Of a DNA stretch of 64,000 nucleotides, positions 46,875 through 57,275 are shown piece after piece (within the stretch, counting starts at the first letter, position 1; each line of letters opens with the position of its first letter). The notes beneath the pieces are model-generated. The model was given only the letters and a program-made list of their open reading frames with translations. It had not been told where the DNA came from and did not search any database. Made by a program: the position numbers and the translations under genes. The DNA comes from Sarcophilus harrisii (taxonomy: Eukaryota; Chordata; Mammalia; Dasyuromorphia; Dasyuridae). The DNA lies in NCBI RefSeq assembly GCF_902635505.1, contig NC_045428.1, positions 216,312,301-216,376,300 on the forward strand, given 5' to 3'.

Positions 46875-48110
46875 ATTTTATTTTTTAATTTAATTTAATT
46901 TAATTTTTGTTCCAATCTCCTATCGTTGACAAAGCAAGAAATGATACCCATTATCCATATACAGTCGTGAAAAACACATGCTTGTACTTGCCATGACTCC
47001 TTCCTCACCAAAAAGCAAGGGGAAAAAGGTAAAGGGGAAAATATAGTTCAATTTGCACTCTATGACCACCAAGTCTCTCTTTGAAGCTTGAGAGCAAGTT
47101 AAATCATAAGTTCTTTGAAATTGTGCTGAACCATTATATAGATTGGCATTACTAAATCTTTCACAGTTTATTATCTTTACAGTATTGCTGTTACATAAAT
47201 TTGTCCTCCTGATACTACTCGATTTACTTTGCATCAATTTATATAAATCTTCCTGTTTTTTTTTTTCGTGGAAACTATTCCCTTCATTATTTTTTATCAC
47301 ACATTATTCCATCACATTCATGTATCATGGCTTGATCAGCCATTCCTTAATTAATGGACATTCTCTCAATTTCCAGTTCTTTGCCACTTTAAAAAAAAAA
47401 AAAAGAGAGCTAACATAAAGGTTTTTGTACATATGCATTCTTTTCTTTTCTTTTTTTTTTTCTTAAATCTCCTTGGGGGTATAGACATAGAAGAGGTATT
47501 GCTGAGTCAATAGATATGCACAGTTTTTAGCTTTTTGGACATAGTTCCAAATTGTTTTTCACAATGATTAAATCAAGTTACAACTCTACCAATAATGAAT
47601 TAATTTCCCCCCCACATCCTCTTCAATATGTTATCCTCCTTTTCTTTCATTTTAGCCTGTCTGATGGATGTGATGTAATACTTTAAAACTGTTTTAAATT
47701 TACTACTCTAACCAATAGTGGTCTAGAGCATTTTTCTTTTTGATTCTTGATAGCTTTGAGTTCTTCCTCTGAAAATGGCCTGTTCATATCTTTTGACTAC
47801 CAATCAAGTGAGGGAATAGTTCCTTTTTTTAAAAAAAATAACTTTGGCTCATTTCTCTATCTAGTTGAAAAATAATACCTTTATCAGAGAAACTTGTTGC
47901 AAATTTTTCTTCCAGTTTCCTGATTCTCTTCTGATTTGGACTGCATTAGTTTTGTTTGTGCAAAACCTTTTTAATTTTTTGTAATAAGTATTATCAATTT
48001 TATCTCTATTATGATTCTAACACTCTCTTAAACTCTAACTTGAATGAAAAAATGTCTGACATCTTCCTTGAATAAATGTCATTTTCTTCTTATCCACTGA
48101 ACTTATTAGT
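46875..48110 (-). mobile_element. old L1, minus strand (3' UTR and ORF2 C-terminus)
   Basis: Reversed tail 'tttaatttaatttaattt', then 'catggcttgatcagccattc', 'cccacatcctcttcaatatg', 'ctgttcatatcttttgacta' and 'cctttatcagagaaacttgt'. No usable reading frame remains. Small frames on either strand (46920-47418) are by-products. Confidence 0.85.
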
Positions 48111-48214
48111 TTTTCACACATATTTTCTGTTTAGAATAGTGAGGTAGATTGGACCTGATATTTCTTACCTTTCTCTAGGTCAATGTCTATGATAAGCAAA
48201 TAACTTTTAACTAT

Positions 48215-48760
48215 AAATTCCTATTATTGTTCTATAAGAAATGATGAGCAGGCTAATTTCAGAAAAGCCTGGAAAGACCTAAGTGAACTGATGCTGAGTG
48301 ATTTGAGTAGAACCAGGAGAACATGGTACACAGTAGCAACAATATTGTGTAAAGATCAACTGTGATGGACTTGACTCTTCTCAACAATGTGATGATTCAA
48401 AGCAATTCCAACAGACTTCTAATGGAAAGTATCATCAGCATCAAAAGAGAGAATTTATGCTTACTGAATATGGAAAAAAAGCATAGTTTTTCACCTTTAT
48501 GCTTGTTTGTTATTTTCTTTCTCTTTTTTTTTTCCTTCTGTTCTGATTTTTTCTATACAACATAATATATATGGAAAAATGTTATAAAGGATTGCATATA
48601 TTTAACTTATATCATATTGCTTGCTATCATGCAGAGGGGGAAGGTAAGGAAAGAAGGGAGAAAAATTTAAAACATAAAATTTTACAACAATAAATATTGA
48701 GAACTATCTTTATATGTATTTGGAAAAATAAATACCTGTTTATTAATAAAAAGACTATAA
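48215..48760 (+). mobile_element. 5'-truncated L1, older subfamily
   Basis: 'ttattgttctataagaaatg', 'aaaagcctggaaagacctaa' and 'gtagaaccaggagaacatgg', then a T-rich 3' UTR and tail at about 48740. Confidence 0.85.
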
Positions 48761-48879
48761 ATTTTTTGAGAGTAAATATTTAATTCTTTGTATTTATAAT
48801 ATGATTAATACAGTATCTATCAGATGACACATATTTAAAAATGCTCATTGATTGTTCTCTATCCTTCTACTCCTAACTA

Positions 48880-49035
48880 AGTAGAACAGTGGAGAGATTG
48901 CTAGATTTGGAGTGATAAGGATCATAGTTCAAATCCTGTCTTGGCCATGTACAATCTCTGTGATCTTGGAAATGTCATTTATTCTCTCATCTTATGTTTC
49001 TGCATCTGTAAAATAAAGAACTAGACATTATGGCC
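48880..49035 (+). repeat. MIR-type SINE, forward
   Basis: 'ttggagtgataaggatcata', 'caaatcctgtcttggccatg' and 'tctgcatctgtaaaataaag'. Confidence 0.8.
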
Positions 49036-49258
49036 AGAAGTTAATATCTGTATATTATATTGTCACCCTTCACTGTTTCTTCTACTTGTACTTCTTTATT
49101 CAAATTGGCTATTCCTGATTTCTGGATAAAAGATCTCCCTTTACACATTCAGCATATATTTTTGGTAAGTTTTCTTTGAAATATGCCTTAATTTTCTCTT
49201 CTGTTTGTAGAAGTAGAATTGAGGTGGGGAAAAGAACTCATAACATCTTTAATCTACC

Positions 49259-49264
49259 TTTATT
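49259..49264 (-). terminator. candidate ASMT polyadenylation signal
   Basis: An AATAAA on the minus strand lies about 630 bases past the ASMT stop codon. It is only a hexamer match, it sits at the edge of a CR1/L3 remnant, and other A-rich hexamers lie nearby. It is offered as the likeliest 3' end only because none closer was seen. Confidence 0.22.
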
Positions 49265-49740
49265 CAATGAATTAAGATTGTTTTACAAATGAGAGACTTG
49301 AGCCACAAAAGATGTTACATAAAAGAATATGAGAAGAGGGTAAAATAAATGAAAGACCAGATTCCCAAACAGTCAGAGCAAACTAAAAATGTAATGAACT
49401 GTCTTTGGAGATAATGGGTTTCCCCTCACTCAGGGTCTTATGGTAAAAAATTGAATGACTTCTCTGATATCTTGTACAAAGGATTCTTATTCAGGTATGC
49501 ATTGAACTGGGTGACCTCTGAGGCCTTCCAACTCTAGATATCCATAATCCACTATTTTCAATGATACCTTCAAATCTCCTTTTATCTATCTGTCTGGTTG
49601 GGAGGTAAAGGAAAGATAGGTAAGAGGATATATTTAAGAATTAATAGCTGTCTATTAAGAATGGTGCTTTCCATTCTCCAGGTAAGGATTGATCTAGATG
49701 ACATCTATCTTCTCTTCCAACTCTGAGAATCTATCATATA
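49265..49740 (+). repeat. CR1/L3-type fragments
   Basis: 'aactgtctttggagataatg' and 'gaactgggtgacctctgagg...ccaactctag' (49.37-49.55 kb) are the CR1 ending. A second ending-like piece ('tctagatgacatctatcttc', 'tccaactctgagaatctat') lies at 49.69 kb. Lies just 3' of ASMT and may be in its 3' UTR or beyond. Confidence 0.65.
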
Positions 49741-49894
49741 AGAATACTATATGATATTCTTTCATTTTGGAAGGAAGAATTTGATTCCTAGAGTGACTTG
49801 CCATTATTCACTAAGTAGTTTGTAGATTATATTGTATGTTCACTAAGACTAATCAAATTATTTTTTATATTAATAGTTGTGGGATAGGAAATAA

Positions 49895-50106
49895 TTATTT
49901 CCTGGCTAAAATTGCATCATATATTTTTCCAGTTTTCTTGAACTGAAAATTTTGAAAACCAGCCTGAGTGAGGATCTTGTGGTACTCTGTTGGAGTTCTT
50001 TCCTTTCCTTCAGTCTGTACCAACATGTTCAAAGAATATAGCTGACTTGTCAAAGGTCCCCTTTTATCTTCAGCCAAAAGGGTTTCAACTACTAAAACAC
50101 CACAGC
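49895..50106 (-). CDS. ASMT: ASMT last coding exon with stop codon
   Basis: Minus-strand terminal exon. After a TTTCTTTCTAG acceptor it encodes CGVLVVETLLAEDKRGPL, then TSQLYSLNMLVQTEGKERTP, and ends in FKKTGKIYDAILARK and TAA. Human ASMT also ends in FKKTGAIYDAILARK, and the distance from the catalytic His to the C-terminal Lys (90 residues) is the same. The Asn and Gln of SLNMLVQ correspond to human N302 and Q306, which line the substrate site. The exon starts two bases into a split Gly codon and joins the penultimate exon in phase. The first in-frame ATG-like start inside the exon is not a real start. The 3' UTR must run toward lower coordinates. The frame is intact and nothing suggests a pseudogene in this part. 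Confidence 0.97.
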
Positions 50107-50689
50107 CTAGAAAGAAACAAAATAAGTATTAGTTTAACCAAACCAGAAACAAAAGACTAAAATAGGTGCTTTCTCCTTCAGTAGGCCCAGTTTAGGGTTT
50201 GGCCATAGGAAATATGCAGGGACTATTTTCAAATGATCAGAGAGATCATATTGTAAGTCTGTATGCAGTGAAAATACCAAGTTCCTTTCAGCATGAAAAT
50301 AAAGCAATGTGCATTTAGTATCCTCTGGGCCTTAGCTCTACTTTCATTCAGCAATACAGCAAGGGTATATTGCCCAAGGTAATCAGTTCTGTCTAGAGAC
50401 ATATCTGCTTCAGGTCAACTCTCCCCTATGTCAACTAATCCTATGTCACAGATCCTATGTCACTGTGTCCATGAAGATTAGCATATGTGGTGGTTCAATC
50501 CTTGTGCCATTATATGTTAGTGTACTCAGAGACAGAATGTACTGTCTCTGATTTCCCAGTTCCAGCATCTGCTTTGGACCTTGGACCTTTTTATTTGGTG
50601 AGAAGACACAATGTTATCTCTTCCTTGTGCTTTAACTTTGCATTAAGGGTCTTAGAAATTTGAATTCCTAAGCTGTCAGGGAGGAATTC

Positions 50690-50825
50690 GACAAATGGAG
50701 AATTTGGAGCCACAAAACCGGAGTAGAAATCTTGACTCTACAACTTATATAAGTAATATTTGACAAGTCACTTAACTTCTTTCTTTCTAAGTCTTACTTT
50801 CTTCATTCAAAAGAAGAGAAGCCTC
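50690..50825 (+). repeat. MIR-type SINE, forward, in ASMT intron
   Basis: 'aatttggagccacaaaaccg', 'gaaatcttgactctacaact' and 'tgacaagtcacttaacttct'. Confidence 0.7.
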
Positions 50826-51750
50826 TTTAGCCTTTTTAGCAGTCTTCCTCTCAAAAGGCCTCTTCTCTCTCTTTATTTTTTTGTTCCTCCCCTCTACCAA
50901 CTGGGAAATTTTTTTACTTTCTCCCTCTAATGCTACAAACAAGCTATCTTTTGTGCTCAAGAGCTCTCAGCTGCAGTGGGCTAATAAGCCAATTGAATGT
51001 TTGCACTTGGTTTGGCATTAACATGGTGAGCTTCCAGGGTTGGGAAGGAAGGACTTCTAAGTAGCCTAAGGAGGGGTGAACTGACCCAAGTTAGAAATGG
51101 ATCATGTCAATGTTAATCAATTATAAGATAAGGCTCTTTAGTAGCCTCTGAATTCCCAGATATGAAGATCTAGATTTAACAATAATAAGGATATTAACTA
51201 TAAAGCACATATGAAGAAAGAAGCATATGCATCCAGAGAACTAAGTGATAATGGAAGTATGTATAGATAATTTTTCATTTGTGTCTAATGTTGGCCATCT
51301 CTAAGGGATACAGGGGAGAGAAGAAAAAAAAAAGGAAAAAAATTACATGATAATTTTGTTGTATATTTAAAAGAAATAGCAAGTTGCATATAGTATACTT
51401 ACATTTTCATGTACAATCATCTTTTTAATTTTATTACATTATGCAATATTACATTACATTTTTGTTTTATTAAATAATTTTAATTGCTTCAGAGGAGAAA
51501 AATGCAAATGGAGAAATATGAACTCATTAGTCACTTGACCTTATTGAAAATTAGATATAAAAATACCAGTAGGACAAGTACAAAAGACTCATGAAGGAAA
51601 ATGCTATCCATATGACCAGGTAAAGAACAGATGGACTCTGCAGATTGAAGAATTTTATTTTCACTTTACTTATTCTTTGTCATGTTTTTTTTTCATCTTT
51701 TGATATGTTTCTTCTTTCACAACTTTTAGGGGCTAGAACTTGAAACAAGG

Positions 51751-52145
51751 TGCTAAGTCAGTGGAATTGCTAGAGACAATAGTTATCTAATTTAGCGTGG
51801 TACTTAACAGTTCTCTAGCTCAGTACATGTACTTAGTACTTACTACAGTTCTACAAGATTCACACCTTTAAGAGAGCATATATAAACTAGGAGCCTCGAC
51901 CAGGAATCAGTCAGGGAGATTGAGTAGCCAGAGCTCAAGCTCTCGGAAACAAGACTACAGAAGGTCTCTAAGAAAGCTAACTGGGCCCCAGGAAAGGAGA
52001 CAAGACTTGGAAAGAGACAATAAAGGATTTGGACTTTAATACCTGGCTGCATTTGGAGTGATTGCTGAATTGAGGGGAGGACTGCCTCCAGAGACCCCAA
52101 TGAGACCTCAACAGAGAAGATTACATTTTAGAGAAGAATATTACA
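51751..52145 (+). mobile_element. endogenous-retrovirus solo-type LTR in ASMT intron
   Basis: About 395 bp from TGCTAAGTCAGTGG to GAAGAATATTACA. TATATAAAC near 51880 would be the TATA box and GACAATAAAGGATT near 52016 the polyadenylation signal. No internal sequence is attached. Edges are tentative as no duplication was seen. It is antisense to ASMT. Confidence 0.65.
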
Positions 52146-52149
52146 GTAA

Positions 52150-52530
52150 CTAATATGGAAATACACTTTACATGATAGTACATCTATAAACTATATCCTA
52201 CTGCCTACCATCTTCAGAAGCATGGAGCCAGGGGAGGAGAAAAAAAATTGAAATTCAAAATCTTTTTAAAAAATGAATACTAACTATAAATGTGGAAATA
52301 TATTTAGAAGAATTTCACATGTTTAATCTATATTGGAGTACTTGCTATCTAGAGGGGGAGAAGGAAGGGCAAAAATTTGGAATATAAGGTTTTGCAAGGG
52401 ATGTTGACAATTATCTGCATGTATTTTGGAAATAAAAAGCTATTACTAAAATATTTTTGAATGGATACTAAAAATTTTTCTTGACATGTAACTGAGGGAA
52501 AAAATAAAGTACTATTAAAAAAAAGAATAC
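52150..52530 (+). mobile_element. L1 tail interrupted by another L1 tail, in ASMT intron
   Basis: The outer L1 3' end (52150-52275) resumes at 52470-52530 ('ttcttgacatgtaactgagg' and A-tail). The inner L1 (about 52282-52465) has 'agagggggagaaggaagggc' and an 'aaataaaaagctattactaa' end. Worn copies of 'gaatactaa' flank the inner one. Confidence 0.7.
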
Positions 52531-52729
52531 CAGAAAGACCAGAGAAGTGCTGTTAGATTGAGAAAATGTTTGCAGGAATAAAGATATTTCCATTAACAAA
52601 GAAAAACCACAACTTTTAATGCATAGTTCTTTAAAGAATGGCCCCAAATGCCTTATATTTCAGTGAAATCAGTGAAAGAGATCATTTAAATGAAGGCAGT
52701 CTCCAACTCACATCACCAAAGCAATCAGC

Positions 52730-53040
52730 TATTTACTCTGTATGTATCATTTAGAGGAGATCTAGAAGATACCACTTTTGCTAATATTTTATTTAAGATT
52801 TTAGCATCAATATTCATTAGGGAGATTGGTCTATAATTTTCTTTCTCTGTTTTCAACCTACCTGGTTTAGGTATCAGTACCATGTCTGTGTCATAAAAGG
52901 AATTTGGCAGGACTCCTTCATTCCCTATTTTTTCAAATAGCTTATATAGCATTGGGGCTAATTGTTCTTTAAATGTTTGGCAGAATTCACATGTAAATCC
53001 ATCTGGTCCTGGGGATTTAGAAGATACCACTTTCATGTTT
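52730..53040 (-). mobile_element. internal L1 ORF2 fragment, minus strand
   Basis: The minus strand encodes [20 protein letters not shown], then [18 protein letters not shown] and [20 protein letters not shown], the start of the L1 reverse-transcriptase domain. It then ends abruptly in [16 protein letters not shown]. There is no L1 3' end or A-tail. The 132-codon frame here (52725-53123) is LINE, not host. Confidence 0.9.
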
Positions 53041-53234
53041 GACTGAGAAGATAAATGGCTTGATGCATATATACTTACATATGTACTTGTCTCCCTAAAA
53101 GAGTTTAAATTCCTCAAGAGCAAATTATTTCACTCCTTGAATTTTTATTTTTACCACCATTTAAATAATTTAATTGACTCAGTCAAGTCATTTCTCTTTG
53201 GGCCTCAGTTTCATCATGCTGGGAGGCCGGAGAA

Positions 53235-53515
53235 GGGGCAGGAGGCAGTTTAGGTGCTTAAATAGAGTAAATAGAGTATTAGGCCTGGAGTCAGGAAAAT
53301 GTGAGTTCAAATCCAACCTCATACACTCACTAGTTGTGCAACCCTGAGCAGTTTATCTTTTGTTTTAATTAATTAAGCCAAATTAAGCTTTAATGCACTG
53401 GAAGAAGAAATTGTAAAGCACTATAGTGTCTTTCCCAAGAAAACCCCATGGACAATATTATCCACAGAGTCATTAAAAATTGGACACAAATGAATGATTA
53501 AACAACACCAGAAGT
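53235..53515 (+). repeat. tRNA-derived marsupial SINE, complete, in ASMT intron
   Basis: Head ('ctggagtcaggaaaatgtga', 'gttcaaatccaacctcatac'), middle with an inserted T-rich part, then 'cactggaagaagaaattgta', 'ccaagaaaaccccatggaca' and an 'attaaacaacaccag' tail. It is the forward version of the copy at 5.1 kb. It ends about 58 bases below the penultimate ASMT exon. Confidence 0.88.
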
Positions 53516-53572
53516 ATACAAAAATAAATGTGTCTTAGTTCACAATACTGAAAACAAACAATACATACGTAC

Positions 53573-53695
53573 CTGGTCTACAGGCATGGTGGATGTTTTT
53601 TAGCAATTGTATGCATTTATTATCTGCCCAATCATGAAGGATCCTGGCCAAAATATACAGATCAGCTTCAGGAATGGGATCTCTGAAAAAATCCC
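53573..53695 (-). CDS. ASMT: ASMT coding exon (penultimate), catalytic part
   Basis: Minus-strand exon encoding GDFFRDPIPEADLYILAR, then ILHDWADNKCIQLLKNIHHA and CRPG. Its human counterpart begins GDFFKDPLPEADLYILAR. It carries the LARxLHDW motif. By position the Arg, His and Asp correspond to human R252, H255 and D256; His is the general base that deprotonates the substrate hydroxyl in this O-methyltransferase class. A TTTATTTCAG acceptor precedes the exon and a G|GTACGT donor follows it. The length is 123 bp (2 + 40 codons + 1), matching the phase of both neighbours. No stop or frame break is present, and the key residues are kept. An in-frame ATG just upstream of the acceptor is intronic and should not be read as a start. 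The call is very secure. Confidence 0.97.
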
Positions 53696-55713
53696 CTGAA
53701 ATAAAAAGCAAATGACCTGACATCATCCAAGAATTCAATTCCATTTGGATAAACCTGAACTATGCCAAAGAATCCTATGTTAGAGCAGCTGCAAGGACAC
53801 ATGGGAAATAGAGCCTTTTGTTAAGCTGAGGCAAAGTCAAAACTCTCAATAAATAAATACATTTGAAAACACTGAACAATAATAAAGCAATTGGCAATGT
53901 GAAGGTCAGAGTTGTAACTAAGGATTTTCCGCACCTTATGCAAAGAGGAGGCAGTTGGAAGAGAGAGATTACTTGGGGTACTGCTATTTCCAGAATGAGA
54001 AAAAACACATTATACCACAATATTTACTTTGTTCAAGGACTAGACACTGCTAATGAGGTGAAGGAGAGAGAACTGTATCCTGAGGCAAAGTCCCATAGCT
54101 GGGGGTGGGACTCGGTCATAAAAAGTTCACATGAAGTGTGGTCACAGGGAAGAAGGAAGCTTATAAAGAGCTAAATTGCAGGGCATTTCTAGTGATGTCC
54201 TTTGTTTCAATAAGCTGAAGGAAAGCCCCAGTCATCCTGCACTAATTAAAGTTCTAGAACAGGCTATTTTTCCTTAAGGACAGAAAACCCCTGGAAAATG
54301 TCATGAAATAAAATATCCGTCAGAACTTGAACTTAAATCATTTATCTAAAACAGAAGTTTCCAAAAAGTACAATCACAAAAGTACAAATTACAAGCATGA
54401 TTTACACATCCCTCATATCAAGAATATCATACATAAATAACCAAACAACCTTTTATATTACTCAAAGCAAACAATTCCCACCATATTAAGTAGATCTGTT
54501 ACAGTGTTGGTTGTATGTTATGTACTGAATCTTTTGCTGTGAGGAAAAGTCAAGTATTCAATTTCAGTAACTCTTCAGAGAGAACCATAAAGACCCAAAG
54601 GACTCTTGAACTAGAAGGGAATCTAGACATTTTTAAATCCCAGAACTCCCCTAATTTTATGGGAAAGAAAATTTAAGTAATAAGAAATTAAGCAACATTA
54701 TTCATTGTTTCTAGCCCTGTATCCTGTCCACCGTACCATATACTGGGCTGCTTTTCAATGATTTCTTAAACACTAGCTCAGTTTCTAGAAGGAATGTACT
54801 TCCTAGTGTTCTTAAATAAAGGAATCCATTTGAAAAAATTTTAAATTAGATTAAATAAAATCTGATGACATTAAACAGCACAAAAGTCCTAAAATGGTGA
54901 TTTAGTATATGGCTCTTTGACAGCATCTGAACACACAAAATTATGAAAATGTAAATGTATTTATATCCCAAAATACTGCCTTCATTAGAAAAGACATCCA
55001 GAAACATGAAAACTGGGTCTATGGTCATGGGATCCCCTATACCTAAAATATAAATTCTTGAAAGTACCAAAAACTTACAGAATCCCAGAAAAAGCTCTGA
55101 AAACAGCAGCACAAAAAACTTCTAGCTCTGGACAATGCCCCCTTAACCCTGATAGCAGAGCCCAGCTTTAAAATACAGTTGAAAGTCAAGAAAGGGATGG
55201 ATAATGAGTAAACAACAAAAATCATAAAAAGCTACTTCCATGACAATGAAGCTCAAGACACAACTACAAGCAAAGCCTCAAGGAAAAAAATGGGAATTAA
55301 ATATAAGGGAATTAAATATAATTAAATAAATAATAATTCCTGGAAAAGCTAAAAAGGATGTTTAAAATTAGAGCAAAAACAGAGGGGAGAACTATAAACA
55401 ATTTCTCTGATGAACACTGGCAAAAATTTTAAATAAAATAGTAGTAAGAAAATTATAGCAATCTATCACAAAAATCATATGCTACAAACAATGGAATTTA
55501 TACCAAGAATACAGGCCTGTTTCAATATTAAAAAAAAACTATCAGCATAATTGATCATATTAATGAAGAACCAACAAAAATGATTAATATTTTTCAAATA
55601 GTCAAAAAAAGCTTTTGCCAAAATACAACACACATTCCTATTAAAAATATGAGAAAGCATGGAATAAATGGAGCTTTCCTTAAAATGATAAACAATATCT
55701 ATCTAAAAACATC

Positions 55714-56210
55714 AGTAAGGTGCTGAGTGAAGTGAGCAAAACCAGGAGAACATTGTACACAGTAACAGCAAGAATATGAGATGATCAACAATAATTAAAC
55801 TTAGCTCTTCTCAGCAATGCAGTGATCCAAGACAATTCTAATAAACTTAGAATGGAAAATGCCATTGGCATCCAGAGAGAGAACTATAGATATTAAATGT
55901 GAACCAAAGGATAGGATTTTTATTGTTTTTTTTTGTTTGTTTATTGGCTTAATATTTTGTTGTGTTTTTTTCCCTTTTGGTCTTATTTTTCTTGTATAAC
56001 ATGACAAATATGTCAATGTGTTTAAAACAATTGTACATGTATGACCTATATAAGATTGCTTTCTGTCTTGGGAAAAGTAGAGGTAAAGGAGGGAGGGAGA
56101 AAAAATTTAGAACACAAAATCTTTTAAAAAAATGAATGTTGAGAACTATCTTTACATGTTTTTGGAAATATAAAAAAAAAGATTGAGGAAAATAAAGCAA
56201 ATTAAAAGCA
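55714..56210 (+). mobile_element. L1 tail nested in the long L1 (first insert)
   Basis: Begins 'ggtgctgagtgaagtgagca' and ends in an A-rich tail near 56180. It interrupts the reverse-transcriptase sequence. Worn flanks 'catcagtaag' and 'cataagcaag' look like the target duplication. Confidence 0.8.
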
Positions 56211-56557
56211 TAAGCATAAGCAAGTATTATTTGTAACTTGGATACAAAGGTGAAATAAAGATTTCCATTATTACCACTATTGTTCAGTATTAAACTAAAA
56301 ATGTTAGCAATAGCAATAAGAGGGAGGAAAATGAAGGAATTAGAATAGGCAATGAGGAAACAAAACTACCATTCTTTGCAGATAATATGATGGAACATTT
56401 AAAGAATCCTAAGAGAGTCAACTAAAAAAGTAATTGAAACAAGTAACAACTTTTGAAAATTTGCAGCATATAAAATAAACCCATATAATACATCAGCATT
56501 TCTATATATTACCCAGAAGGTCCAACAAGAAGAGATTGAAATAAATAACTATGAACT

Positions 56558-57275
56558 CTAATGTACATCATTCAGATTGGCTAAGATGACAGAAATACTG
56601 ATGAATGTTGGAGGGGATGTAGGAAAATTGAGACGCTAATGTATTGTTGGTGGAATTGTGAAATGATCCAACCATTCAGACAAGCAATCTGGAACTATGT
56701 CCATTATAAAACTGTGCATACCCTTTGACTCAGCAATACTACTGCTGTATTCCCAAGGAAATCCTAAAGGAGGGAAAAATACTCACATGTGCAAAAAATG
56801 TTTGTAGCAGCTCTTTTTGTAGATCAAAGAATTGGAAAATGAGTAGGTGCCCATCATTTGGGGAATGACTGAGCAAGTTGGTATATGAAGATAATGGAAT
56901 ATTATTGTTCTATAAGAAATGAACAAGCTGATTTTAAAAAGGCCAGGAAATGATCTGATGCTGAATGAAACAAGTAGAACCAGGAATACATTGTACCCAA
57001 TAGTAGCAAGAAAATGAGATGATCAACTATGAAAGGCTTTGTTCTTCTCAGTGGTTCAGTGATCCAAAGCAATCCCAATAAACTTTGGACAGAAAATGCC
57101 ATGTGCAACCAGAAAAAGAACTAAGAAGACTGAATGTAAATCAACATATGCTTTAGTCACTTCTTTTTTCTATTTCCTTATCTCTCCCATGGTTTTTCCT
57201 TTTGCTCTGATTTTTCTCTCCCTATATGATTCATAAAGTAATGTGTATTAGCAATAAATAAATTTAGTAGAAAAA
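56558..57275 (+). mobile_element. L1 tail nested in the long L1 (second insert)
   Basis: Begins near 'cattcagattggctaagatg', contains 'tggaggggatgtaggaaaat' and 'aatattattgttctataaga', and ends 'aatttagtagaaaaaagaaa'. The host L1 continues after it with 'agaaattactacagacaata'. Confidence 0.8.

Larger units (their letters stand above)
50107..53572 (-). other. ASMT: ASMT last intron
   Basis: This intron of about 3.5 kb separates the penultimate and last coding exons and has the same phase as the one before it. It contains a MIR near 50.7 kb, an LTR at about 51.75-52.15 kb, nested L1 tails at 52.15-52.53 kb, an L1 ORF2 fragment at 52.73-53.04 kb and a complete tRNA-type SINE at 53.24-53.51 kb. 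Confidence 0.9.

Noticed and set aside
53775-54174. Frames on both strands near the penultimate ASMT exon, considered as possible extra ASMT exons.
   Set aside because: The exon at 61672 already joins in phase with 53695 and matches human residue for residue, so no exon is missing between them.
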